Assembly: GCA_029948255.1 (NCBI GenBank) | Contig: JALIZF010001778.1 | Location: forward strand, 124,001 to 188,000 | Source: Telmatactis stephensoni | Taxonomy: Eukaryota > Cnidaria > Anthozoa > Actiniaria > Isophelliidae | DNA length: 64,000 bases | Direction: 5' to 3' | Part shown: positions 34,201 to 44,617 of the stretch, piece after piece | Position numbering within the stretch: the stretch's first letter is position 1 | Layout: every line of letters begins with the position of its first letter | Program-made: the position numbers and the translations under genes | The notes under the pieces: generated by a model | Databases searched by the model: none | What the model was told of the DNA's origin: nothing | The model's input: only the letters and a program-made list of their open reading frames with translations

Positions 34201-37200
34201 ACTGAAACTCTGCCTCAAAGACCAAAGCAGCAAACATAAGAGATCTATGTCAAAAAAAGATTATTTCAATTAAAAAAGTCTTGAAAAAAGGAAGGATGAT
34301 TTATCACTACATACATTAACTATAAATATGCAAACATCAAGCTTGGGCTCCCTGTGTGCTAACATGGACTGTAATGATATATGATAGTGTATGCCATTGT
34401 TAACTATGTCATCTTCACATTCTGCTGAAACTGTTCATTCATTCATGCAGTCATTTAGAGACAATAGTATCTGTTGTTAGTTGATTTTTTTTCAATCTCT
34501 CCAGCATCCAGTAATTCTGCTGATTCTAATAAACCAAAAGTGAGTAATATTGCTTATGAGCTAAGAAAATATCTGAAAATTAAATAAATTATTAAGTAGT
34601 ACACAAAAAAAGACCATGTGTCAGTAAATGGACCAATAATGTTATGTGCTCAGTCTGCCTTAGTGAATAAACATCTTTTGGTATTATAGTTACTACTTTC
34701 TTGTAAATATAGAGTACAGCCCAAAAGTCTAAGAAAGGACAATTACCTACAATGGGGATGTTTGCAGTTAAATCTGAGAAACAATCTGTTGAGGATGAGA
34801 AGCCCAAATCCTCTGAACCAAGTACTGATAAACCAAATAATTCTGATAAAACACACAAAGCATCCAAGACAACAGGCAAATCCAAACAAAGTGGTGGAAT
34901 GCTGTCATTCTTTGGAAAGCCAATATCAGGTAATATGCTAACATTTGTAGAAAAAACTTCAACTTAACTATTTCTCACTTTTGAATTATCTCATCAAATC
35001 AAACCTGCAAACTTGAGTTTGATGAATGGTTGATGAAAAGTGCATGGAAGATGAAATATCAGCCATCTAGCTGAATAGCCCTATGCTATTGAAATATTGT
35101 GGGTAGCAAATAACTGTAATTTATTGGGGAAAAAAAACAATAAAATTGCTGTCTAAATTGTCAGGGCATGATTTTATTACTGAGTGTAAAATATTTATAT
35201 CTTATTTATGCATACTCTGACAATGATTCAAAACTTTTTGAAAAGAACAAAAAGCAGAACATAAAGAAAAATCTAAAGAAAAGACTCCTGACAAACCCAA
35301 AGAAAAGACTCCTGAAAAACCCAAAGAAAAGACTCCTGAAAAACCCAAAGAAAAGACTCTTGAAAAAACTAAGGAAAAGACCCCTGAAAAACCCAAAGAA
35401 AAGCCCCCAGAGAAAATAAGAGAGCCAACCAGAAAGACAGAAAAAACAGCTCCAAAAAACAAAACTCAGAAGCAAAACAGAAGAAGGATCAAGTAAGAAA
35501 TACATGTTGATGTTTTCTTGTTGAATCCATTGGCTAATTTGTTCTATTTGATGTATAGATGACCATGTTTTATCTTTCCATACATGAGTGCTGAATACCC
35601 AATTTTTACTACAGTTCCGTATTTTAACATGACATTTTAGTCACTTTTCCTTTTTTATTTTTGTTTTGAATTGATTGTATTATTGTCTTCTAGGACTTTG
35701 GATTCATCAGATGAGGAAGAGGTCAGATTTTAATTGTTTTAAAAGTGAAAAAAGCCATAAAATCACAATCACAAATCACAATCGTAAATCAGTTTCATGA
35801 TCATAAATTACAAAGGAAAGTGTGAATTTATAAAAAACAATGTTTTCTTGACATTACCCTTAACTCTATTTATAGGATCCAATTCCCAAAAAGTTTACAA
35901 AACTAGTCTCCAACTCTGAATCAGAAGGCAAGTTCTGTTAATAAAAATAACCAAATTATGCAAATAATAGAATTTGGTTTTGTTGCAATGCTGTACACAA
36001 TCTCATGTTTTTGAAATTGATCATTTGAGGATATGGGTTATTTTGGGGAGGACACATTTTGAGAAGCAAATTTTAACCCCCCCCCTCCCCTCCCCTCCCC
36101 TTTCCCCTTCTCGCCTCGCCTCTCCTTCTCCCCTCCCCCTTCTCCCCTCCCCTCCCCTTGTCTCCTCTCCCTCTCCACCCCCCTCCCCCTCTCCCCTCCC
36201 ACTTCTTCCCTCCCCCTCTTCCATCTCCTCTCTCCCTCCCCCTTCCCCCCAGAAAAAAAAGATATTGCAAGAAATCGGCACAAATTGTCTTTTGAATAAC
36301 AAAACATTTATTTTTTTATTAATTTTGTTTAACAGATGAGGAAGAACCTTCAAACTCAAAAGCTAAGGTATGACAGATTAACAATATTATTTATTTTTAT
36401 TGAATAATACTCAGGTGAAGGGGTAAATGTTACTTGTAATAGTTTGTGTGTAAATGCTTGATACATTGCTACATATGCCTATACATTGTACTTATAATGC
36501 ACGTTTCTGCTGTTGTGAAGACTCATTGAAAAATTATTCTAAAAATTTAGAAGGTAAACAAGAATCAAGAAGAGGCCAAGACCAAGAAATCTACCAAGTA
36601 AGGTCTACATTAAAGCTTGATCAAAGCCATCCTTGTTAAGCCACTGGTATTATTATGTCACTCATTTCTTGCTTCTAGAAAAAATACCCCTGGAAACATT
36701 CACTGTTATAACTTTTCCCAGAATTAACTTTTCAGCTAAGAGACTAGTCATCATTATTTACAGGGAGGGGGTGGAGGGGGGGGGGGGCTGGTGGAAGTGA
36801 GAAATGTGATCGGATGTTGGAATATACACGATTTTTTTTGTCCTTCAATGATAACAGGAGTATCCCTGGACAAAAAAATAAATTAAGAACCTATCGTCTT
36901 GTCAAGTCTGAATACTCTTTGGAAAACTATTTAATTGAAGTTAAAAACTTTGAACATAGAAAAGCTTTCACTAAGTTGAGGATAAGTAACCATGATCTTG
37001 AAATTGAGAAGGGGAGATATGTGGGAGGGTATAGAAAGCCAGAGAAAGAAAGTGCTTTCATTGCCAAGAATCTATAGAAGACGAAAGGCACTTTCTCATC
37101 TATTGTCCTCTGTATACCGATCTAAGAAACGAATTTCTAAAATTACTGGAACAAAATAATAATTATCGCCATCTTACTGACGATCACTTGTTTCTGCTAC

Positions 37201-39168
37201 TCCTGAACCCGCCCAAGGATTTGCAAGTAGCAGCAGCAAGGTTTGTGTTTAAATGTTTTTCTAAAAGAAATCTTGTATTGAAGAGATAGTTCTTGCCATT
37301 CATAATTGTAAATGATTTTTTTTTTAATTATAAACTTATTTGGAAAAATGTCGAGATATAGTTATATAAGACACCGAATAAAACACTTCTGTCTGTCTGT
37401 CTGTCTGTGATGCACAATTTTTGATGGTCCCACCCCCCTTTCCACATACATTCTCTTATAACAATAATGCAGTGTGTGCATGAAAAATGATGCCCCCCCC
37501 CCATATTTCCACCAGCCCCCCCCCCTCCCTGTAAATAATGACTGGTCCCTAAATGGCTATGTTACACAGTGCACTTGAAGGGCTTCCAATGAAAATGGCC
37601 TAAGTGACTGGTGAAGTGTACTCAATTGGTCCAAATTAGTGTCAATAGCCTTTCTTTCTAAGCCAAATATCAATATCTTGATCAATGTCTGGTCATTTTG
37701 GGAAACATTACTTAGGTCATTTTTATTTGCACCCCTTCAATTCATTGTGAAACTTGTCTCACAACAGCAATTCACATGTTTTTTGGGAAAATTTCAGTGT
37801 TTAACAGTACCTTGATGATCCTTATCACAACTTTTCGATAAGACATTTTCAAGTGTATCAGCTTACATTAATGTGATTGATATATTTTATTTAGAAAAGA
37901 AAAGAACACAAAGGACAGTAACCAAGGTATGTAGGAATTTGGTTTTATTAGTTGGCAATGTGTTTAAGCCAAGATCTCAATTTTTGTTTCATTAAATGTA
38001 TTATTTAGAGGAAATCCAAAGCAAACCTGTGAAGACAAACAGGAAAAGAAAAATAGAAGCCAAGGAAGCAAGCAGTGAGGAGGGTAAGAGTAATACAGTC
38101 TTCTAAAGAAAGTTTGAGCTTCCTCCTTGATAATTTCAGTAATAAGTACAAATAATAACAGAACAATTATTTTATTATTTATATTACAATACTGCAGTTT
38201 TCGTATGACTGCGAAAGTGACATGTTAAGGGCAATACAAGCATTTCAATAGCCAGATTATCAATCAGATGAACCGCTTGACTGCTGACCACTTGCCTCAT
38301 CCCAACATCCATCTCGACAAATGGTCAGCAGTCGAGTTGTGGTGTCTCATTATCATGCTAGGATATTCTTTACACATCACAGCACTAACCCAGCAGCAGC
38401 ATACGCTGTGAGCAGAGCCTCCTTTAACCTTCTACAGGGCGAAGGTTAAAGGAGGCTCTGCTCGCAGGATAGCAGCAGCACAGAGTGGTCCATTCTTTCT
38501 GGAAGTCTCTCTAATGCAATATGCCCTGTTTTGTTCCAGAATCTCCAGGAAGATCCAAATCTAGTTGTACAGTTGTGAGTGAAACTCCAGTTGCTAATCA
38601 AGCAAAACAAACAAAGATGAGAAAAAGAAGAAAAGTGATGAGATCAAAAACCTATGTAGATGATGATGGATTTATGGGTAAATATCCTTGGTCTTCATCC
38701 AAAATTGAATATGTTGTAAACCAATACTAAACTTAAGTTTTGCCTTTATTTATTTATTTCCTTTCCTTTCCTTTCCTTTCCTTTCCTTTCCTTTCCTTTC
38801 CTTCCCTTCCCTTCCCTTCCCTTCCCTTCCCTTCCCTTCCCTTCCCTTCCCTTCCCTTCCCTTCCCTTCCCTTCCCTTCCCTTCCCTTCCCTTCCCTTCC
38901 CTTCCCTTCCCTTCCCTTCCCTTCCCTTCCCTTCCCTTCCCTTCCCTTCCCTTCCCTTCCCTTCCCTTCCCTTCCCTTCCCTTCCCTTCCCTTCTCTTCT
39001 CTTCTCTTCTCTTCTCTTCTCTTCTCTTTCCTTTCCTTTCCTTTTCTTTTTTTGCTTTTCTTTTCTTTTCTTTCCTTTTCTTCAGTCAGTCAATAGTAAA
39101 TCAGTAAATCAACTAGTAAATCAGTCAATCAATAACAGTTATTGAACCAGTTAATTAATGTCTATTTG

Positions 39169-39217
<49 letters not shown>

Positions 39218-40305
39218 TAGGCAGTCAATCATTCAATCAATCTACCATTATATGAATTGTAGTTAACTTTGATAATAAAATACATGACAAGCTTCTCAAT
39301 TCTAATTGGTTAAGAGCAGTGCAGTGGTAAACCACATTAGCTAGAGGCCTCACTTGAACACAATTCTATTATAAAATGGAAACTAATTATTTTTGACGTT
39401 TATTATTGGTTTTCTTATGCAATTTGGAATAACTGGAACTCGTGTATTTTTAGAGCCACTTATATTAATGGACTCTTTGAAAACCACTTTTTCAAATTAT
39501 GTAATCCCCAAATGTTCTCGAAACTATTACCAAAAAAACGGGATTCCAAGCGTGACAAATTCGAAATCCGAGAAAGAAAAGACTTCGAGAATGTTAAATT
39601 TTTCCGAGACTCGCAATAGTCCAATTTCTCTCGTGCGCAGCTTACTTGACGTACGGGTCGTTGAGGGGCTAAGAAAAATTATTTTCAGCTTTAAGTTTCA
39701 ATTTGAAGAGTTTTTATAAATAAACAATTTAAATAGCGGTTTTTGTCGTTTGCTATCAATGAAAATTTATGCTTTATTCTGGATGTGTAGAATTTATTGG
39801 AATTTTGGAAATTGGGTTCAAAGCGAGGCTCAGACCGAATTTGAGCTGATTGCGCAAGCTTTTAGAAAATGGACCATTCACCTATTGTAGCTTTTTCTTG
39901 TGTTAATATTCTCCTTATAACGATCCTTGTGGATCCAGGGCAAAAGTACTCTGGGCTCCAGGGGTTTATTATTCGCTTTCTTTAGAGAGTTCTTAAATAA
40001 ACGTCGGAAGGAAACGATAAACCCCTGGAACCCAGGGTAGGGCAAAAGGGGAGAGGGGGTCTCTGAGGATGCCTTACAACAATAATAGTACTAATATTAT
40101 TTTTCGTATTCCAATAGTCACTGAAAAAGTCTACGAAAGTGAATCAACCGATGCAAGTGATGAAGAAGAGACTGTGTTGAAACAAGAACGTGCACCAATC
40201 CACCCGCTTAAGAAGACTAGCCCTGAATCCAAACCCAAGAAAGTTACAGAACTAAGGCCCCCTAATAAACAAGCAGGAATAATGAGCTTTTTTAAGAAAA
40301 AGTGA
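31257..40305 (+). CDS. POLD3: DNA polymerase delta subunit 3 (p66/p68)
   Basis: Accessory subunit that links polymerase delta to PCNA. Exons: 31257-31322, 31393-31448, 31946-32048, 32123-32162, 32498-32565, 32794-32858, 33817-33938, 34505-34539, 34713-34929, 35255-35492, 35694-35721, 35876-35927, 36336-36367, 36551-36597, 37895-37926, 38009-38083, 38540-38677, 40118-40305. The 1,602 nt close exactly to 533 residues (human is about 466). The N-terminal winged-helix region reads LYLDNLDEFINDEDKIVTYK and later SVHIYSLQK. The middle is charged and lysine-rich with an eight-residue repeat (KEKTPEKP type, about residues 262-305). The C-terminus has MRSKTYVDDDGF, VTEKVYESES and a PIP box QAGIMSFF (about 523-530). 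Intron 12 begins GC, not GT. Transcription starts from the divergent promoter shared with TMEM256. Confidence 0.95.
31674..31921. mobile_element. Family B foldback element in POLD3 intron 2
   Basis: Left end GGGAGCATTCATTTTTTAGG followed by poly-G; the right end is the complement ending AAAAAATGAATGCTCCC. Arms about 30-35 bp; no coding sequence. Confidence 0.75.
32911..33057. mobile_element. Foldback element in POLD3 intron 6
   Basis: The left arm CATGTCTCTGTACTGTGATA and onward to GTAGAGCA is mirrored by TGCTCTACATCTTCC through CAGTACAGAGACAT on the right. A partial extra copy of the arm start (CATGTCTCTGTCCTCTGATA) follows at about 33117, next to a GCGCGCGC tract. The flank at 32902-32910 is also a GCGC run. 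Confidence 0.75.
33325..33540 (+). repeat. Minisatellite, about 20-21-bp unit
   Basis: About ten degenerate units of the type CCTTGGAATCCAGAATCCAG in POLD3 intron 6. The tryptophan/isoleucine/proline-rich frame on the minus strand is an artefact. Confidence 0.8.
36070..36255. repeat. CCCCT-type pyrimidine tract
   Basis: About 185 bp of CTCCCCTCCCC with few purines in POLD3 intron 12. Overlapping frames on both strands are artefacts. Confidence 0.85.
36739..37553. mobile_element. Family B-like foldback element carrying a LINE fragment
   Basis: Left end GACTAGTCATCATTATTTAC, AGGGAGGGGG and GCTGGTGGAA; the right end is the complement, ending TACAGGGAGG-type poly-C and GACTGGTCCC. Between the arms lies the 3' part of a non-LTR retrotransposon. 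Located in POLD3 intron 14. Confidence 0.7.
36814..37395 (+). pseudogene. Non-LTR retrotransposon (LINE) 3' end, C-terminal reverse-transcriptase region, broken
   Basis: A frame from about 36862 reads KLRTYRLVKSEYSLENYL and FTKLRISNHDLEIEKGRYVG. It then shifts by one base near 37035 and continues as RKCFHCQESIEDERHFLIYC and PLYTDLRNEFLKLLEQ, ending at a stop near 37289. The order LRI.NH.LEIE.GRY, C..C, E.HFL..CP.Y is the C-terminal signature found in CR1/L2-type and related LINE polymerases. A (TCTG)n tail follows at about 37389-37408. The 5' part and endonuclease are missing. Confidence 0.75.
38405..38470. repeat. Perfect hairpin in POLD3 intron 16
   Basis: GAGCAGAGCCTCCTTTAACC and its complement are separated by about ten bases (38411-38466). 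CAGCAGCA occurs on both sides, possibly a target duplication. Confidence 0.75.
38758..39085. repeat. Long pyrimidine pentanucleotide array
   Basis: Nearly 300 bp of (TTTCC)n passing into a pure (TTCCC)n block and then (TTCTC)n, with almost no purines on this strand, in the last intron of POLD3. Such homopurine/homopyrimidine mirror repeats can form triplex DNA. The 118-codon frame across it is an artefact. Confidence 0.9.
39105..39240 (+). repeat. (ATCA)n microsatellite
   Basis: Pure AATC repeats at about 39171-39218, flanked by degenerate CAGTAAATC units. Confidence 0.85.
39949..40042. repeat. Short foldback near the POLD3 last exon
   Basis: ACTCTGGGCTCCAGGGGTTT and its imperfect complement AAACCCCTGGAACCCAGGG flank a 50-bp loop. 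Confidence 0.6.
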
Positions 40306-40735
40306 AAAAGTAAACTCACAATTATGCGCTAGAAAATGCTAGGACAGAATAAATCAGTTAAAAAATATCACTTTCACAGACTGATCTTTTGGCAACGCAA
40401 AGGTGTGCAAAGCATTTAGGGTCACGATATTTTTAGATCTGGTGGTGGGTACTATGGGTACCGGGACATACCCCCCCTCTATCTCCCCTAATGAGTACCT
40501 TGAAAATTTCATACTGACTGCATGTAGTTACAGTTTCTATTTAGAAATACATTATTTAGCATGCCTTGGAACATACAGTTCATTAATTACTGCAATTTAA
40601 AATTTACTTTTCGAGATATTTGATGACAAAGTTCAACATTTTACTCCTAAAGGTGATGGTTGCCGGTTAATACTACCCCACCCGTCTGAATAGGGTACCT
40701 TGAGGACCATTGTTTTGAGCTCATTCCTTTAAGTC

Positions 40736-40875
40736 TTTATTGCGTATGAAAGATTGCGCAAAACTGATAGACTCTAGCGTAGATAAGTAATAATCGTTTA
40801 TAACGTACGAAATGTTGAGCAAAACTAATTGTCTTTAGCGTAGGCAAGTAATCGTTCTACATCTACAACTTTAAT
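40736..40875 (+). repeat. Satellite units, left block
   Basis: Two diverged units containing GCGTATGAAAGATTGCGCAAAA and CTAGCGTAGATAAGTAATAA type sequence. The same satellite continues after the inserted element, at 44618-45150. Confidence 0.7.
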
Positions 40876-41045
40876 CCACAAAGGTTTCCCATTACATGGA
40901 TGTGGTCAGACTGTCTATAGCTCACAGCTTGAAAAAATATGGAAATAAATAATTATAATAATAAATTAAAGATGTTATTCTTAAATTAGATTAAATTGAA
41001 TTGAGAATAAATTAAATAGAATAGCTAAGTTATTTATAGCTTGCT

Positions 41046-41141
41046 TAAATCCGTCATAAGACTTAGATTCAATTACTGGCTTTATACTGAGTGTATTCCA
41101 GTAAGCCAGTAATTGAATCTAAGTCTTATGACGGATTTAAC
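41046..41141. repeat. Perfect 34-bp-arm hairpin
   Basis: The arms 41048-41081 and about 41107-41140 start AATCCGTCATAAGACTTAGA and are exact complements around a 25-bp loop. It ends a few bases before the left target duplication of the composite element, so it is a separate insertion. Confidence 0.8.
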
Positions 41142-41761
41142 ACCTTTATTATGAGTTTGACTAATGGTCGTGCGTCGTGCGTCGTGGGTCCCAAGTCGTG
41201 CGTCGTGGGTAAGGTCGTGGGTACCAAAAATGTGCTAAAAATGATATAGAAGTAATATGATCACTCAGCGGGTAAATTAGTTAAAACCCCGAAATAAACC
41301 ATCAAATAATTAATATACTTGCCGGAGTACCCTGATTCAACGATGAAGTATGTTTTTTATCAATACTTTTGTAGGAATATCGGTTGTACCACTAGGAGAC
41401 ATATGAGGTTGGTTTACATTTCTTCTGTGAATACATAGACCAATTGTCAACAAACCGATGTTCCGTAGCACTGACCTTTCAGTACTGTCACTGAATGTAA
41501 CGCAATCAAGGCTCACAGAAGGCTGATTTACACGTCAGCATTTGTTGCGCTTTGTTCGGAAACCAGCTATAAAGTTTCTTGCATGTCGGGCCGATTTTTG
41601 ACGAGATCAAATGAATTGGAGCGCGAAAACAATGGATTTCAAATCGGGCCGACAAATTAGTAGCGTTAGTAAAATGCTCTTACTCGTTTATACTCACAAG
41701 AACTACCACAGGGAGCCCGGCTTGGTGTCTGTAATGCAGACAAACTGGTGATCACGTAATC

Positions 41762-41993
41762 TCGTAACTCAATACACCCATATTCCAGGCAATCTGTCTG
41801 GTCCGTAATATAACACCAGCGTGTATGTAACGCAAGGTAAGAAGAGAGAGAAAGATCTACTACTACTGTCTACTACTAGCGTGTGCGTTAGATTTAGCCG
41901 TTAGTTAATTGAAATTCAACATGTGTTACATACATGGTGGTGTTACATTACGGACTGGACAGGTTGTCTAGAATATGGGTGTACTGAGTTACG
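41762..41993. mobile_element. Foldback element nested in the composite
   Basis: The left arm CGTAACTCAATACACCCATA through GGTCCGTAATATAACACC is mirrored by the right arm ending GGGTGTACTGAGTTACG. Arms are about 65-70 bp with a loop holding CTACTACTA repeats. No coding sequence. Confidence 0.75.
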
Positions 41994-42290
41994 ACTACCG
42001 TTGTTGTAATAGCCTGCTTACAGGCTCTCAAAGGGGAGGGGGTGGGGGAAAGGGGAAAGGGGAAAGGGGAAGGGAGCTGGGGAGGAGGGGAGGAGGGGAG
42101 GAGGGGAGGAGGGGAGGAGGGGAGGAGGGGAGGGGACTGGGGAGGAGGGAAAGAAAGGGAGAGCCTGCACGAACGCTATTGTTTCAAAAATATACGCCGT
42201 TCGCCCACGAACGGAGGCATCTGATTGGCTGAGGGAACTGAACCGTGACTTTGCGGTTAGAACTAGTAGTTAGAATTTCAGTAAACAATC

Positions 42291-42411
42291 ATGGCGTAGT
42301 TGGATGACTTGATACAAGATGTTCTTACAGATTTAAACTTTAAAAATGGCTCTTCGATAAGCTTAAAACGAGGACAGAAAGAGGCAGCGAAAGCCTTACT
42401 TCAAACTGCTT
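42291..42411 (+). pseudogene. N-terminal fragment of a RecQ-like helicase gene
   Basis: An ATG at 42291 is followed after one codon by TAG, then an open frame reads LDDLIQDVLTDLNFKNG and ISLKRGQKEAAKALLQ. The latter resembles the RecQ-family Q motif region (F/L-R-x-x-Q-x-E-A-x-x-A-L-L) that precedes the Walker A motif. The Walker A segment itself is absent, because the sequence changes at about 42403-42411 into the 3' end of the opposing reading frame. The call rests on this short motif only and is a family resemblance. Confidence 0.45.
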
Positions 42412-42835
42412 TATACTCGTCCCTCGTTTGGATTTGGTGAACTTCTCGGACAGAGTACTTTTCTCGGCATGGGACTATGGGACTCTGTTCCGGAGTTGAT
42501 ACAGTTGTTGGCAGTTGTCTCTTGCTACGTGGCTGATCTCTTTTAGTCAACGATTTTTTCACAAATAAATACAAGGAATGGAGACTTCTGATCTTTCTCC
42601 CGCACGCGTTACAAACTCTCTCGGAGAGCGTCGATGATTTGGGGCAGCAGATATTAACGACATCTTCGCATAACAAAGCCGTAGAACAACACCACGGCTT
42701 CAAATTTTCCGTTGAAATGTATGATGCCTTACTTGAGTTCCCGAACTGGACTTTAAATGAGCATTTACATGAACGACATTTATCTTTAAATTCTTCGTTT
42801 GTCGAGCGTATAATTTTCTTAGGAGTTGTATTCAT
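42401..42835 (-). CDS. C2C2 zinc-finger-like (ZAD-type) protein fragment on a mobile element
   Basis: A 144-residue frame with CRSCKCSFKVQFG near residue 21, YISTENLKPW, and RVCNACGRKIRSLHSLYLFV near residue 73. The paired C-x2-C motifs about 50 residues apart, the second followed by GRKIR and a hydrophobic helix, recall the ZAD-type zinc-binding fold and domains I have seen in anthozoan mobile-element proteins. The basic tail is followed by a stop that falls inside the facing helicase fragment, so the C-terminus looks truncated by an internal deletion. No transposase domain is present. Whether it is expressed is unknown. Confidence 0.5.
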   Translation of the reverse strand: MNTTPKKIIRSTNEEFKDKCRSCKCSFKVQFGNSSKASYISTENLKPWCCSTALLCEDVVNICCPKSSTLSERVCNACGRKIRSLHSLYLFVKKSLTKRDQPRSKRQLPTTVSTPEQSPIVPCREKYSVREVHQIQTRDEYKAV

Positions 42836-44617
42836 ATTACTATCTCGACCCGTTGTAAATTTTAGCGCAAAATATATTGCACGTATATGGGGAATATTGG
42901 TGAACTGTCAAAATTTTGACAGTGTTTACCTTGATCCTGATTGGCTTAGATTGACCTTTATTAGCCTGCCACGCAATCAAGCACAAGGGGGCGTATATTT
43001 TTGAAACAATAGCGTTCGTGCAGGCTCTCCCTTCCTTTCTCTCCTCCCCAGTCCCCTCCCCTCCTCCCCTCCTCCCCTCCTCCCCTCCTCCCCTCCTCCC
43101 CAGCGCCCTTCCCCTTTCCCCTTTCCCCTTTCCCCCTCCCCCTCCCCTTTGAGAGCCTGTAAGCAGGCTATTGTTGTAATGGCATTTTAAACAGATTGCG
43201 TGATCGTTTTATTTGCATTACAGACATCAAGCCCGGCTCCCTATGGAACTACCGAAAGGGCGGCGTTGATAAAAGGGAAGCATGCAATTTGACATGACAG
43301 TTTTATCACTGTTGTAAAAGAGCAGATACCAACGTAACATCTGATCAGACCTAGCGTTATCTTTCTGATTGTGAAACTGCTTGCAGCCCTACATATTCTA
43401 AGGCGGTTCACTGGCGAACTCCGGTGTCTGCGGCATCGGGAACGGGACATGTACGTACAACTGATATTACTATAATTACTCGTGCCCAGGCCTTTAGGCC
43501 GGGAACGAGTTATAAACTGCAAATGTTTTTTTTTTTTTTTTTTTTTTTTTCCTGTGTTCGTCCTGAGGGACCTCTGATTGGTTAAGAACGTAAAAACAAT
43601 GCCCTTCATTCATCACCTTTAAGCGACAGCGAACGCAAGCCAGGAACTTGAGGAATGCAAGATGGCCGACTTCAAAGAAAATAGCTTTCAGAGACGGGCT
43701 TTTCCTGCAGCAGAACAATGTAATTTGGAGCTTTTAACTCGAGATATACCTATATACTTATAAGAGCTTCAGAATGGGCTGTTATTTTGAGCTTCATCTC
43801 CAATACTTTGACCAAATATCGAACTCTAAATGGAGTACTTGAAAGCCGAGGCCCTCGCGATAACGACTATTTCCTGTGAGCTGGAAAACTACGAATTTCT
43901 CATCCTACATGTTGCTAAACGAACATACATAGAAGCAAGTCAATTATATTCCTCATTCAAGCATTCAAGAGATCTTGAGAGGTTTTTGTAGTGAATTTTA
44001 ATTTAATATCGGAATGGCATGAAACTAGATTCCATTGACCTTGTATTTCGCGTTTGGTCACGTAACGTCTTTTATTCATATATATAACATCCGAAACATG
44101 AACGAAAAAATACACGATTTGTTATTGTGTCAAATATGCCGTTGTAGAAGTCTTTACAGCAAACAATTGAGATATATAGTGAAATAAGAAGTTGAATATA
44201 AAACTGGTATATTTTTGCATGTTGGAGATATCTAATACCTATGCATGATAATAGAAAGACAAAGGCACTAATAGCTGTTGACAGACAAACTGACTAATCA
44301 AGATATTTTTTAATTTAAGTTAGCCGATTCAAAAAAGGTCATTTGTTACGGTTAGCTATTTCCCGGAATGGTGAAGAATGCGTGAAACGGCTAGGGGAAG
44401 AGTACGAACGGAGCCGGTCATTGGAGCCTCCAGGGCTCCAGGGGCACGAGTGAACGCACGTGTGCGTCTAGTTTTAATTAAAAATTAAAACTAATTTACC
44501 CGCTGAGTGATCATATTACTTCTATATCATTTTTGCAACATTTTTGGTACCCACGACCTTACCCACGACGCACGACTTGGGACCCACGACGCACGACGCA
44601 CGACCGTTAGTCAAACT

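Larger units (their letters stand above)
42001..43179. mobile_element. TIR element with 9-bp target duplication carrying two inward-facing gene starts
   Basis: Element 42010-43170 (1,161 bp). Ends TAGCCTGCTTACAGGCTCTC and its inverted copy; arms of about 185 bp run through (GGGGA)n-type tracts to GCGAACGCTATTGTTTCAA. TTGTTGTAA flanks it directly at 42001-42009 and 43171-43179. The 785-bp interior holds a helicase-like gene start on plus and a C2C2-type protein on minus, each next to its own arm and each preceded by a CCAAT-type element (ATTGGCT at about 42221; CCAATCA in the complement near 42937). The 9-bp duplication suggests a Mutator-like integration mode. No transposase is seen. Confidence 0.8.

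Noticed and set aside
38740..39096. 118-codon LPFPSLPFPS repeat protein
   Set aside because: Pentanucleotide array read in frame; no start context and inside a POLD3 intron.
39393..39719. 108-codon frame in the last POLD3 intron
   Set aside because: No family resemblance, low-complexity composition and no splice support.
43241..43718. Two overlapping minus-strand frames with poly-lysine
   Set aside because: The lysine run comes from the poly-T tract at 43526-43550; the rest resembles nothing known.
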